A DNA stretch of 18,184 bases from Isotricha intestinalis (Eukaryota; Ciliophora; Litostomatea; Vestibuliferida; Isotrichidae), in assembly GCA_023807065.1 (NCBI GenBank), contig JAJJLU010000072.1, positions 1 through 18,184 on the forward strand. The letters are read 5' to 3'. Of this stretch, positions 10,058-18,184 are shown in pieces. The translations under genes were made by a program, and so were the position numbers. The notes under the pieces are model-generated. The model saw nothing but the letters and a program-made list of their open reading frames with translations. It did no database searches and was not told the origin of the DNA. Every line of letters begins with the position of its first letter. The stretch's first letter is position 1.

Positions 10058-12142
10058 ATGGAAACTAAAAATTCAGAAGAATCAATGATTAAAAGGGGTT
10101 GTTCTGAAATTAATAATGAAAATACTGAAGATTCATTATTTAGAGAAGAAGAAATTCAATCATTATTTGATAAAACAATTAAAAAATGTTATACCGAAGA
10201 AATTTTAAATGAATTAGTCAATGAAGAAAATAAAATGACTTTAGAATTTTTTGCAGGAACTGAAATGGATTGTATTAGGACACTAAACAACCTTTATAAA
10301 AATAATGAAAAAAAAAAATTTTTTAAAGATTTAATTTATGAAACAATATTTGAGATTTTTAAAACTTATAAAGGAATAAAGAAAAAAACAATGGAAATAA
10401 TAGAAAAAATAGACAAATTTAATACAAATTATTTTAAAGGAAGTGAAGATGAATCAAAAGAAAAATATATTGCAAAATTAAAAAAAGAATTATGTTGTAA
10501 CATGATTCCTAAATTTTTAATAAGAGAAAAATTAAAATTAATAAAGCATCTTATAGCAATGAGAAATTATGAAAAAAATTTAAATGAAACTATTGAAACA
10601 GACTTATCTATAAAAAATCTCATTTATTTTTATAATTCCATATGTTTTCTCAAAAATGAAGAATATCCATTATTATCTGATTCAGACAAAATCTTTCAAC
10701 TAACAGAAATAACTTTTCCTTTTGATAATATATTAAATAATAATGATCAAAACCACAACTTATATTTTAAAAAATTACTTTTTCAAATTTTTATTTTATC
10801 AAATGCTCAGATTATTAAAACTAACAATTATGTAAGGATTATTTTTAAAAATAATTACCCAAAAATTCTTTCAATTTTTTCACAATCATATCCAATTAAT
10901 CACATTTATCAACATTTTATTTTTATTCCTGTAAACCAAGTAAATGAAAATCTTCAATTAAATATTCAAATATTAGAAAATTATATAAAAACAAATGAAC
11001 AATATTATTTTATTATAGCTTCATTTTTTTATTTAATTACAAACGAAATTAAAGATATTGAAGATAATCATATTCATAATAAATATAAATTTAATTTTTT
11101 ATTAGATAACACAATTCATAATTTACAAAAATATTCAAAGCAAATTAAATTTGATATAAAATCAATGATAGCATATTTAGATTATTATCAAATAAAGCAA
11201 GAATTTACTTTAAAACAAATAAATAAACATTATAGATTTAATGATATAGAAAAAATATTAAATGATGATAATAATAATGATTTATTGAAAAAAAGATTTA
11301 TATCAATATCCAATAAAATAAAAGAAGAATATCCAATAAATACACTTAGTACATTACTAATTAATAGAATAACTAATTATTTTAAGTCAAATTCAAACGA
11401 TCAAACAAAACAAAAAATTGAATTAATACCTTATTCAAAAAATTATTATTCTAGTCAAATAACATTATTAATTTCAGGTTTTGGATCAGAATCTGATGTT
11501 CATGGGTTGGAATGGAAAAAATTAATATATTCAATGAGAAGACATATGTTTTATTTTTTTCAATGGCCAGGAGATTCATTGAAGAAAAAATTATTTAATA
11601 TCATTCCAAAGCAAAATCCTCTTGAATTTTTATCTTTTTTATATTCATTTTTTGATCCACTTCCTAATATCTTTTTGTCAGCTAAAAAAAAAGCAAAATA
11701 TTCAGGTATTATTTTAGCTTTGATTATTGCTTCACAACAATTTTTTGGAAATTGCCAAATTAATTTAATTGGTTTTAGTCTTGGTGCTCATGTAATTAAA
11801 TGTTGTTTAAAGGAATTACATTCTTTAAAAATTAATCAAAAATTTATAAATAATGTTATGTTTATTGCAGGAGCTACTCATATAAAAAAAGATAATGAAA
11901 ATTGGGAAAATATTTTTAATGAAGTTGTTACTGGAAGAATTATTAATTGTTATTCTGAATATGATTATATTCTGAAATATTTATATCAACCTTGTGTTGA
12001 TAAAACACCTATTGGTGGAAGAGAATTAATTATTGGAAATAATTGTGAAAGAATTGAAAATTATAATATGACTTCTTTAAAAATAGGTCATCTTGATTAT
12101 AGAAATCATTTTGATAAAATTCTTCCCATGGTTAACTTTTAA
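10058..12142 (+). CDS. DUF726/TMCO4-like alpha/beta-hydrolase
   Basis: A 694-residue protein starting at ATG 10058. The frame stays open a few codons further back, but only with a TTG, so ATG is chosen. The first 400 residues are helical and poorly conserved. The C-terminal third is a DUF726 hydrolase domain: ISGFGSESDVHG at about 472-483, FQWPGDS, then a hydrophobic helix (about 547-565) leading into G572-F-S574-L-G576. That is the GxSxG nucleophile elbow. D636 in YSEYDY and H678 in GHLDYR fit the other two members of a Ser-Asp-His triad. The family includes animal TMCO4 and yeast Mil1. They are membrane-associated, with a lipase-like fold and unclear substrate. ORC3-like gene ends 79 nt upstream in the same direction. 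Confidence 0.85.
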   Translation: METKNSEESMIKRGCSEINNENTEDSLFREEEIQSLFDKTIKKCYTEEILNELVNEENKMTLEFFAGTEMDCIRTLNNLYKNNEKKKFFKDLIYETIFEIFKTYKGIKKKTMEIIEKIDKFNTNYFKGSEDESKEKYIAKLKKELCCNMIPKFLIREKLKLIKHLIAMRNYEKNLNETIETDLSIKNLIYFYNSICFLKNEEYPLLSDSDKIFQLTEITFPFDNILNNNDQNHNLYFKKLLFQIFILSNAQIIKTNNYVRIIFKNNYPKILSIFSQSYPINHIYQHFIFIPVNQVNENLQLNIQILENYIKTNEQYYFIIASFFYLITNEIKDIEDNHIHNKYKFNFLLDNTIHNLQKYSKQIKFDIKSMIAYLDYYQIKQEFTLKQINKHYRFNDIEKILNDDNNNDLLKKRFISISNKIKEEYPINTLSTLLINRITNYFKSNSNDQTKQKIELIPYSKNYYSSQITLLISGFGSESDVHGLEWKKLIYSMRRHMFYFFQWPGDSLKKKLFNIIPKQNPLEFLSFLYSFFDPLPNIFLSAKKKAKYSGIILALIIASQQFFGNCQINLIGFSLGAHVIKCCLKELHSLKINQKFINNVMFIAGATHIKKDNENWENIFNEVVTGRIINCYSEYDYILKYLYQPCVDKTPIGGRELIIGNNCERIENYNMTSLKIGHLDYRNHFDKILPMVNF

Positions 12143-12284
12143 ATTATTATGTAAAGAATAAATTTATATATTTATCAAAGAATATATTAAATATAATGGT
12201 TTAAAAATATTTTTTAAAATATTAAATAATAAAATACTTTAAATCATTTAAATCCTAAAATTAAAACAAATAATATATAAAAAC

Positions 12285-13349
12285 ATGGAAAAAAAAACCG
12301 ATTTTAAAAAAATGACAACTAAACAAAAATATGACTTCATTTGGAATGTATTTTTTTGCATTCTTTTAATTCCAACATCAATAGGGATTTACTTTTTATT
12401 TAGAGACACAAAAAAATTTATAAAAGATTTAAAAGCTTTAAATCCATCATATAAATTTCCAGAAATATCAGATTTAAAATTAGTATTATTAATTCTTCCA
12501 ATAATAATTACATTAAAAATAATATTTGAAAGTTTATTTATGCATATTACACCATATATCATAAAAAAAAAATATAAAGATCCTAATGATGAGAAAAATT
12601 ACCTCTTAGGAAAAATATATATAAGAAAATTATCAAGTCACTTATTTAAAGGATTATATTATTTTTTAATAACTATATTTGGATATTTTGTTTTAAAAGA
12701 TTTAGATTATTTCCCAAAATCACTTTTAGGTAAAGGATATATGCCAAATATGTTTTTAAAAGGTTATCCAAATTCATATTATCATTTAAAACCAAAATTT
12801 TTTGATTTATATTATATGATTTGTTTATCTTATTTTTCAACAGATTTAGTTTGGTTACTTTTTGTTTATGAAAGACAAAGTGATTTCATTAATATGTTAC
12901 TTCATCATATTTGCACTTTAAGTTTAATAATTTTTTCTTATATAACAAATTATTCTAATATTGGATCAATTGTTTTATTTCTACATAATGAAACAGATAT
13001 TTTTGTTCATATTGTAAGATTACTTCTTCAAACTGATGCATATGAATTTTTCAAAGATTTTTTTGGTGTTTTTTTAACAATAAATTTCTTATATATTAGA
13101 TTATATGTTTTTGGAGATGCAATATATACTTGTTATCATTATATAACTTGGGATAATGGTTGGACAACATTTTGTTTAATTTTATTTTTAACTTTCTTAT
13201 ATTTTATGCATGTTAATTGGGCTTTAATGCTTTGTCAAAAAGCATTTATTCTTGCTTTAGGAACAAGTATTACTGATACTACAAATTATGATAGTGTTTT
13301 AAAAAAAAAAGGAAAAGCTGTTGATGAACCAGAAAAAAAGACAAATTAA
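12285..13349 (+). CDS. TLC-domain protein, ceramide-synthase-like (LAG1/CerS)
   Basis: A 354-residue membrane protein with hydrophobic segments at about 18-40, 62-90, 118-137, 173-195, 202-220, 258-282 and 293-325. The Lag1 motif is clear: H207-H208-I-C-T-L...F-S-Y-I-T-N-Y..G..VL.LH234-N-E-T-D238. This indicates ceramide synthase activity, joining a fatty acyl-CoA to a sphingoid base in the endoplasmic reticulum. There are departures from the family: the usual LHDxxD reads LHNETD, the Arg after SYxxN is missing, and the LExAK ending is replaced by VHIVRL. Activity is therefore not assured. The protein could instead be a more distant TLC/TRAM-type member. The C-terminus is polar and Lys-rich, but it lacks a clear KKxx retrieval signal. 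Confidence 0.82.
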   Translation: MEKKTDFKKMTTKQKYDFIWNVFFCILLIPTSIGIYFLFRDTKKFIKDLKALNPSYKFPEISDLKLVLLILPIIITLKIIFESLFMHITPYIIKKKYKDPNDEKNYLLGKIYIRKLSSHLFKGLYYFLITIFGYFVLKDLDYFPKSLLGKGYMPNMFLKGYPNSYYHLKPKFFDLYYMICLSYFSTDLVWLLFVYERQSDFINMLLHHICTLSLIIFSYITNYSNIGSIVLFLHNETDIFVHIVRLLLQTDAYEFFKDFFGVFLTINFLYIRLYVFGDAIYTCYHYITWDNGWTTFCLILFLTFLYFMHVNWALMLCQKAFILALGTSITDTTNYDSVLKKKGKAVDEPEKKTN

Positions 13350-13516
13350 TGGCATATTATATTATTTTTATTAAATAAATATTTTTATTAATTTTAATTT
13401 CATGGGATTTTAATTTGTATATAATTATATGAAGCTAAAATTCTTTAATTTTATTATTATATTTTATTGTTTAATTTTATATTTTTTCAATTTTATATTT
13501 GAATTATTTATACAAA

Positions 13517-14992
13517 ATGAAAAAGAATAAAATATTTTCAAGAAGATTTGAAACAAAAGGATTTAAAAATTTTGAAGCGTTTGATGATTTTATTCAAAAA
13601 TGTTTAGATTTATATGAAAAATGTGAGCCACTCCAAGAATATTATGATATTTCAGGAAAGTATGCGAAATATCTTTTAACTAATAACTCAACTATTCCAG
13701 ATTTAGTTATTTATAATTCCAAATTTAATAAAAATTATTGCTTTTTAGATTATTATGGTAGAGGATATAATAATTTTCCTAGAGTAAAATTTATTCTTAA
13801 TTCTAAACAAAAAAATAAAAAAAATAAAACTAAACAAGATAATAAAGATGAAAAAATCACAAATGAAAAAACAGAAATTGAAAATAAATTAGAAAATAAA
13901 GAAAAAGAAATAATAAATGAGAAAGAGAAAGAAAATAAAACTGAAAATGAGGAATTTAAAAAAGATGAAGACAAAGAAAAAAAAGAACAAGAAAAAGAAA
14001 AATTAAATGATGAAAAAAAGAAAAATTTAAATGAAGAATCAGAAGAAGAAGAAAATAAAGAAGATAATTTTGATGATGATGATTATGAAAATTTAACAAA
14101 TCCAACTCAATTTTTTACTCAAATTCAATCTAATCAAGAAAAACTAAAAAAAGAGGAAAAAAGAGAAAATATAATAGAAGATAAAAAAATAGAAAAAAAT
14201 CCAGAAATAAAAACCAAAGAAGAAAATAAAGAAATTCCAAAACCAAAAAATAATATTTTAATAAATCCAAACACTCAAAATAATATAGTTGAAGCAGAAA
14301 CAGAATCTTTAACATTTATAGAAACAAAAAAACCTAAAATAGAAAATAACAATAACACTATAATTTCCAATCAAAATAATACTAATATAAATAATAATAT
14401 TATTAATCAAAGTAAACAAAATGAAAAAAAAATACCAATGATTAATCCACAATTGAATATTCCAATGATAAATCCTTATTTATATATGCATAATCCATTT
14501 ATTCAAAATCCTAATTTATCTTTGCCTTTGAATTATAATTTAATGAATCAATTCAATTATATGAATTATCAATTAGATGATGATGATGAAGATGATGATC
14601 CAATATTTAATAATTTTAATGATGATTATTCTAGTTATAATCCTTCTATTTTCTTAGAAAAACCTGCTTTAATTGTTAAAAAAAATTTAATTGATAAACA
14701 TTGGTTTTTAATGAGAAATAATAAAGTAGTTTCTAATTTTAATTCTGTTGAGTTATTAATTTATTTAGGAGAACAAATTAGATTAGGAAATAAATTTGAA
14801 AATATGAGTATTAGTGATTATCAAACTGATTTATTCTTTAAACCTTCTAATTTGTTTGATATATTAAGAAAAAATGTTCCTAAATTACAAAGGAAATATT
14901 ATCATAAAATGATGGAATTAAATTTGAATAAAAATCAAATGATTCATCAACAATTAATCATGAATAATAAAAAGTTTAATGGAAAAAAATAA
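13517..14992 (+). CDS. Low-complexity protein with a possible GYF-like C-terminal domain
   Basis: A 491-residue protein from ATG 13517. A TTG further upstream in the same frame is ignored. Residues 1-95 look folded (FEAFDDFIQKCLDLYEKC, ...PDLVIYNSKFN). About 95-330 is a Lys/Glu/Asn-rich low-complexity region with acidic runs, and around 310-360 comes an Asn/Pro/Met stretch with a short poly-Asp. Residues about 385-455 form a second folded block with KHWFLMRNNKVVSNFNSVELLIYL and LFFKPSNLFDIL. The order Trp, turn, F-N-S-x-E-L-L helix and late F-x-P-x-x-L recalls GYF domains, which bind proline-rich peptides. Key GYF residues are not all present, so this is a suggestion only. Such proteins in other eukaryotes act in mRNA decay or splicing. 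Function here is not established. Confidence 0.75.
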   Translation: MKKNKIFSRRFETKGFKNFEAFDDFIQKCLDLYEKCEPLQEYYDISGKYAKYLLTNNSTIPDLVIYNSKFNKNYCFLDYYGRGYNNFPRVKFILNSKQKNKKNKTKQDNKDEKITNEKTEIENKLENKEKEIINEKEKENKTENEEFKKDEDKEKKEQEKEKLNDEKKKNLNEESEEEENKEDNFDDDDYENLTNPTQFFTQIQSNQEKLKKEEKRENIIEDKKIEKNPEIKTKEENKEIPKPKNNILINPNTQNNIVEAETESLTFIETKKPKIENNNNTIISNQNNTNINNNIINQSKQNEKKIPMINPQLNIPMINPYLYMHNPFIQNPNLSLPLNYNLMNQFNYMNYQLDDDDEDDDPIFNNFNDDYSSYNPSIFLEKPALIVKKNLIDKHWFLMRNNKVVSNFNSVELLIYLGEQIRLGNKFENMSISDYQTDLFFKPSNLFDILRKNVPKLQRKYYHKMMELNLNKNQMIHQQLIMNNKKFNGKK

Positions 14993-15438
14993 TAAATATT
15001 AAAAAAATAAAAATAAAAAATTAACCCTAATCTTAATTATTATTCTATAAATATAAATTTATTATTAATAAAGAGAATTAAGGATAATTTTATTTTAATC
15101 AAAAACAAAATATGAATTAAATATTTAACAATTTTAATTTTATTGTTCAATCATTAATTCATATGAGGTTTATTTGAAAGAAAAAATTGTTCTTTAATGT
15201 ATATTTCATATATTTGTTTTATCCTTTTTCAATTTTTCATTAGATAAATTAAATGAAATTTTGAATAGAAGTTAATACTCTTGTTTCTTCTATGATTCAT
15301 CATCTTCATATTTTTTGGAAGCTATTTATCTATTTTTCTATAATTTTTTAATTTTTATATTTTAATAATATAATATATTAATAAACTAGAGGTAAAATTA
15401 TAGAAAAATATATTATTGATAATAAAGATACTTACTTT
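14993..15438. other. AT-rich spacer, possibly with a minus-strand gene remnant
   Basis: No intact gene. On the minus strand a frame near 15158-15310 reads MKMMNHRRNKSINFYSKF..., one TGA, then IKQIYEIYIKEQFFLSNKPH, and continues to about 15060 after two stops. The IYxxYI...NKP spacing faintly recalls an RGS box, but this could be chance in AT-rich DNA. It may be debris of a gene whose start lies further right. The TTAACCCTAATC near 15021 is not a telomere repeat of this genome. Confidence 0.2.
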
Positions 15439-15622
15439 CTACATAAACTATAGATTATGATAATAGTATACATTATTATTAATTCTAACAGTTTTGTAAT
15501 TAGTATTGTTAAAATTGAAAAAATTGAACCCTTCTTTTAATATTATTAAAATTAATTTTCCTAAAATTATCATCTTCTATTAATTAAACAACAATAATTA
15601 CCTCTATTTTCAAATTTTTCAT
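15439..15622 (-). other. Possible tiny spliced gene or gene fragment
   Basis: A weak minus-strand model: complement(join(15439..15447,15472..15576,15602..15622)), 44 residues. The two proposed introns, of 25 nt (15577-15601, GTAATT...ATAG) and 24 nt (15448-15471, GTATAC...ATAG), match the size and ends of the convincing introns in this window. They join exons in phase 0. The 35-codon middle exon (KMIILGKLILIILKEGF...) would be open by chance now and then in such AT-rich DNA. It could be real, a fragment of the remnant to its left, or noise. Confidence 0.18.
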
Positions 15623-15880
15623 TTTTTTATCAAACAAATGATAATACATTATTGACTGAAAGAAATAAAAAATTTTTTTTGAAAATAATTATTTATTATA
15701 TTTATAAATAAAGGTATAGAAAAAGATAGTTTTCGTTTATCTTAAGAATTAATTAAAAGAAAACAATAATATATTATTTTGAATGCTAAATTTCTGTTTA
15801 ATTATAAAAACTCTTTTGATTCAATTAGAATTAAAATAATAATTTTTTAAATATTTTAAAATTAATTTAAATATTTTAAT
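15623..15880. other. Spacer upstream of the B-box gene
   Basis: AT-rich sequence before ATG 15881 that should hold its promoter. No open frame, no series of AG-NNN-GT junctions and no RNA gene are seen. Confidence 0.4.
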
Positions 15881-17797
15881 ATGTTTTCTGAAACAATAAA
15901 CCCTTTAACTGATGAACATATTTTAAAATATCCAGATTGTCCTTTTCTTCCAAAATTAGGTTTATCTCATTCAAAAGAAGGAATAGATTATATTCAATAC
16001 ACATGTTATAATAACCATCATATCCAACCAAATTTAAGTTTAAAAGATACATTAATAGAATCAAATTCAAACAGAATAACATTATCAAAATGTAAATATT
16101 GTAGAAAGGAAAAAAGATTAGAATATAATTTAGAATTTTATTATTGTTGTGAATGTGATTATTTTATATGTGAAAATTGTATGCCTTTACATTCTGATAA
16201 ATTTAATAATAATCATACTCTTGTAGCTCTTCAAAAATATATATTATTATGTAATGAACATAATCAATATCTTGATTTTTTTTGTCCTAATTGTAATAAA
16301 ACTTTATGTACAATTTGTGTTAATGAGCATCCTATAGAACATAAAATTTATAATCTTGAAACTTTTAAATTAAATGAAAAAGAAATGGAAAAATTAAAAG
16401 ATAAAATTAAAATTAGTGCAGAATTTATTAAAAAAGTTGAAGAATATTGTAGAAATACAATAAAAGAAATAGAAGATTTAATTATGATTCCTTTTCAAAA
16501 ATTTAAAGAAATGAATTTACTTGAATTAAAATTTTTAATTCAATTACTTGAAAATTATCAAAAAAAAGATAGAGAAAAAGATTTGAATTTTCAAGTTATT
16601 CAAAATTTACGTTCTTTTATGAAATTTAATGATTTAACTGAATTCAGGAAAACTATTGATAATATTTCACATCCAATTAAGAAATTTAATTTCCTATTTA
16701 AATATTTAAATTCAAATAATTGGTTAATGCCTGATACTAGTTTTGAAAAGAAAAAAAGAGAAATTGTGGAAATTCAATTGTATTTATTATAATAATATAT
16801 TATATAGTCAGTATATTTATTATTTTTATTTTTTAGTAAGTAAGAAATATTTAATATATATATTTTTTAGTTTGTAAAAAATATATTTTTATTTAAGAAA
16901 GTAAAAAAATATAGGATTATTTTTAGTTTGTAAATAATAATTTTGAATTTATTAAAAAGATAGTAAATTTGTATTCCTTATCATAGTCGGTGAATTTTTT
17001 TATAATTTTAGATTGTATTTTTCTTATTTATTCAATAGGATGTAATATTATTAAATATATAAAATAAGACAGTATTTTATATAAATAATATAATATAGTT
17101 CATTGTATTTTAAAAATTAATAAGATTAGAGGAGAGGAGTATTAAATTTTAATAAAATAGCGAGTATAAATTATTTTGATATAAATTAAGAGGGTAAGAA
17201 ATATATTTAAATCATTAGAAAGTAAAATTTTACTGAATAAATAAATAGTTATAAGTAAAAAATTATAAATTATTCTAAATAGTCAGTAAATTATAATTTA
17301 ATGATTTATTAGTGTTTCGTAAGATATAATATTATTAATTAGATTAAAGTAATTTAATTATTAACTTTCAGTGAGTAAAAATTAATTTATACTTTAGAAA
17401 GTTATTTATTTAAATAATTCTAGAATGTATATATATTTTATAAAATATAGTGAGTTCATAATTTTATTTTACTTAGACCGTATATTAATTTTATTTAATT
17501 TAAAGTAATGAAATATATATTAAGAATCATAAAGTTGTACCAAGAGGAAGAGGAATTAAAATAAACTATTATGAAGGAAAAATGTTACATTTTAATATAT
17601 ATGGAAATGAAAATATATCTCAAGATACTTTATTTAAATTAAAATTATATGAATATTTGGGACCGGCAAAAATCATTTTTGAAAAAAATGATATATTAGA
17701 GAAACATATGAATAAAATAAAAGAAAAATTTAAAGACAGTTATTATGTATTATTAGAAGATTTTTTTAATGAATTTATTGACTTTTTAAATAATTAA
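15881..17797 (+). CDS. B-box zinc-finger protein encoded by 26 exons, 24 of them micro-exons
   Basis: Model: exon 1 15881..16779, 24 micro-exons, last exon 17506..17797; 1281 coding nt, 426 residues. Exon 1 gives a Cys/His cluster (C71, C74, C89/C90, C92, C97, C100, H104, H112). A B-box2 pattern follows (C124, H127, C135, C138, C143, C146, H150, H154), then a helical coiled-coil-like region at 160-240, as in TRIM-type proteins without a RING. Residues 300-330 come entirely from micro-exons (FHNLNLYRLI...LNEKIEP). The last exon continues NEIYIKNHKVVPRGRG and ends FFNEFIDFLNN. The C-terminal domain is not recognised. If intron 1 is kept, translation stops at 16790-16792 after residue 303. The intact last-exon frame upstream of its first ATG (17582) shows it is not a separate gene. 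Function unknown; Zn-dependent protein binding likely. Confidence 0.82.
16780..17505 (+). other. Array of 25 tiny introns split by 3-, 6- and 9-nt micro-exons
   Basis: Introns: 16780-16807, 16811-16836, 16840-16870, 16874-16897, 16901-16926, 16930-16959, 16963-16986, 16990-17011, 17015-17038, 17042-17068, 17072-17098, 17105-17129, 17139-17160, 17164-17190, 17194-17218, 17222-17248, 17255-17282, 17286-17312, 17319-17342, 17349-17371, 17375-17397, 17401-17423, 17427-17450, 17454-17476, 17480-17505. Lengths are 22-31 nt, 636 nt in total. All start GT (22 of 25 GTA) and end AG (mostly TAG). The exons between are TCA, TAA, TTT, AAA, TTT, ATA, TCG, ATT, GAT, ACA, TTCATT, AGGAGAGGA, CGA, AGG, AAA, TTATAA, TCA, TGTTTC, ATTAAA, TGA, AAA, AAT, TGA, ACC. 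All introns are phase 2, and the joined 90 nt are open. Introns show no obvious sequence identity beyond their ends and AT content. Confidence 0.82.
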
Positions 17798-18154
17798 TCG
17801 ATAAATTTAATTAAAAATATATAATTATTTTTATTTAAATGATTGTATTGGTCAATTCATAAATAATAATAAATTAATTCATTTTATTGTTTTATAATCT
17901 ATTGAGTTTAATTGAATTCTAATATTTTATTTTCTAAGACTATAATTAATATATTGAATAAAGGAAATAAATAATTGTATAATAACTTTAATTCTAGATT
18001 TAATTAATCAATTAAATGAGTTTATAATTTTTGTTTTGTCAATAGTGGATTATAAATGGTATTATTTACTTTTGATATTTTAATTTTAATATTTAAATTA
18101 TTTTACTTTTTTTCATAAATTAACATTTTTTTGAAAATTATTTAATCAATGTGT
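17798..18154. other. Right subtelomeric spacer
   Basis: AT-rich sequence of 357 nt between the last stop codon and the right telomere. I see no open frame, RNA gene or repeat. It contains the 3' untranslated end of the B-box gene. Confidence 0.5.
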
Positions 18155-18184
18155 ATTGGGGATTGGGGATTGGGGATTGGGGAT
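18155..18184. repeat. Right telomere, ATTGGGG repeats
   Basis: Four tandem copies of the 7-nt unit ATTGGGG plus a partial copy run to the end of the window. This is the G-rich strand, as expected at a right chromosome end, and it is the exact complement of the left-end unit. Together they show that the window is a whole linear molecule. Confidence 0.95.

Noticed and set aside
15021..15034. TTAACCCTAATC resembling a telomere repeat
   Set aside because: It is a single copy, does not match this chromosome's CCCCAAT unit and is far from the ends.
16901..16914. A 14-nt intron ending at the first AG after GTAAAAAAATATAG
   Set aside because: Too short next to the other 24, and it would leave a 15-nt exon. 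The next AG at 16926 gives a 26-nt intron and a 3-nt exon like the rest.
16780..17505. A single 726-nt intron joining exon 1 to the last exon
   Set aside because: It would keep the frame, but it does not explain the regular AG-NNN-GT junctions, the constant 22-31-nt spacing or the stop-free joined micro-exons. All other introns here are about 25-30 nt. It stays the main alternative to test.
17582..17797. A separate 71-residue gene from ATG 17582
   Set aside because: The frame is open and protein-like upstream of this ATG (NHKVVPRGRGIKINYYEG) back to the acceptor at 17505, so it is the last exon of the B-box gene.
1..18184. Reassigned stop codons as a general rule
   Set aside because: All nine intact genes end at TAA and none has an in-frame TAA, TAG or TGA. 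Only the decayed-looking regions would need recoding.
1..18184. tRNA, rRNA, CRISPR arrays, insertion sequences
   Set aside because: I looked for cloverleaf-like boxes, spaced direct repeats and transposase motifs on both strands and saw none.

Overview
The window looks like one complete, telomere-capped 18.2-kb linear chromosome from a ciliate macronucleus. The left end starts with the C-rich strand of a 7-nt repeat (CCCCAAT) and the right end finishes with its G-rich complement (ATTGGGG). Base composition is extremely AT-rich and the genes are densely packed on both strands. Where introns can be defined they are only 22-31 nt long. All nine complete genes end in TAA, and none has an in-frame TAA, TAG or TGA, so the standard code fits. 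From memory, and unchecked, this mix of telomere unit, AT content, standard code and tiny introns fits litostome or rumen (entodiniomorph) ciliates best.

Layout from left to right: telomere; an AGC-type protein kinase of the STK32/YANK kind (minus, one 29-nt intron); about 1.2 kb without an intact gene that holds what looks like a decayed plus-strand gene; an unrecognised Lys/Asn/Ser-rich protein (plus); a 7-TM-like membrane protein (minus); a coiled-coil protein with DUF285/BspA-type leucine-rich repeats (plus); an ORC3-like origin recognition subunit (plus); a DUF726 (TMCO4-like) alpha/beta hydrolase (plus); a TLC-domain ceramide-synthase-like protein (plus); a low-complexity protein with a possible GYF-like C-terminus (plus); about 0.9 kb without an intact gene, with weak minus-strand coding remnants; a B-box zinc-finger protein (plus); a subtelomere and the right telomere. 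I see no pathway linking the genes. They look like unrelated housekeeping and signalling genes sharing one chromosome.

The outstanding feature is the last gene (15881-17797). Its first exon runs open to 16779. The next 726 bases look like intergenic sequence but parse completely into 25 consecutive GT...AG introns of 22-31 nt. These are separated by 24 micro-exons: 19 of 3 nt, four of 6 nt and one of 9 nt. Every intron falls in phase 2. The micro-exons joined together encode 31 residues without a stop and enter the long last exon (17506-17797) in frame, giving a 426-residue protein. The other genes need one intron at most. I know of no described gene with such a run of single-codon-sized exons. 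It needs cDNA confirmation, because one 726-nt intron would also keep the frame.
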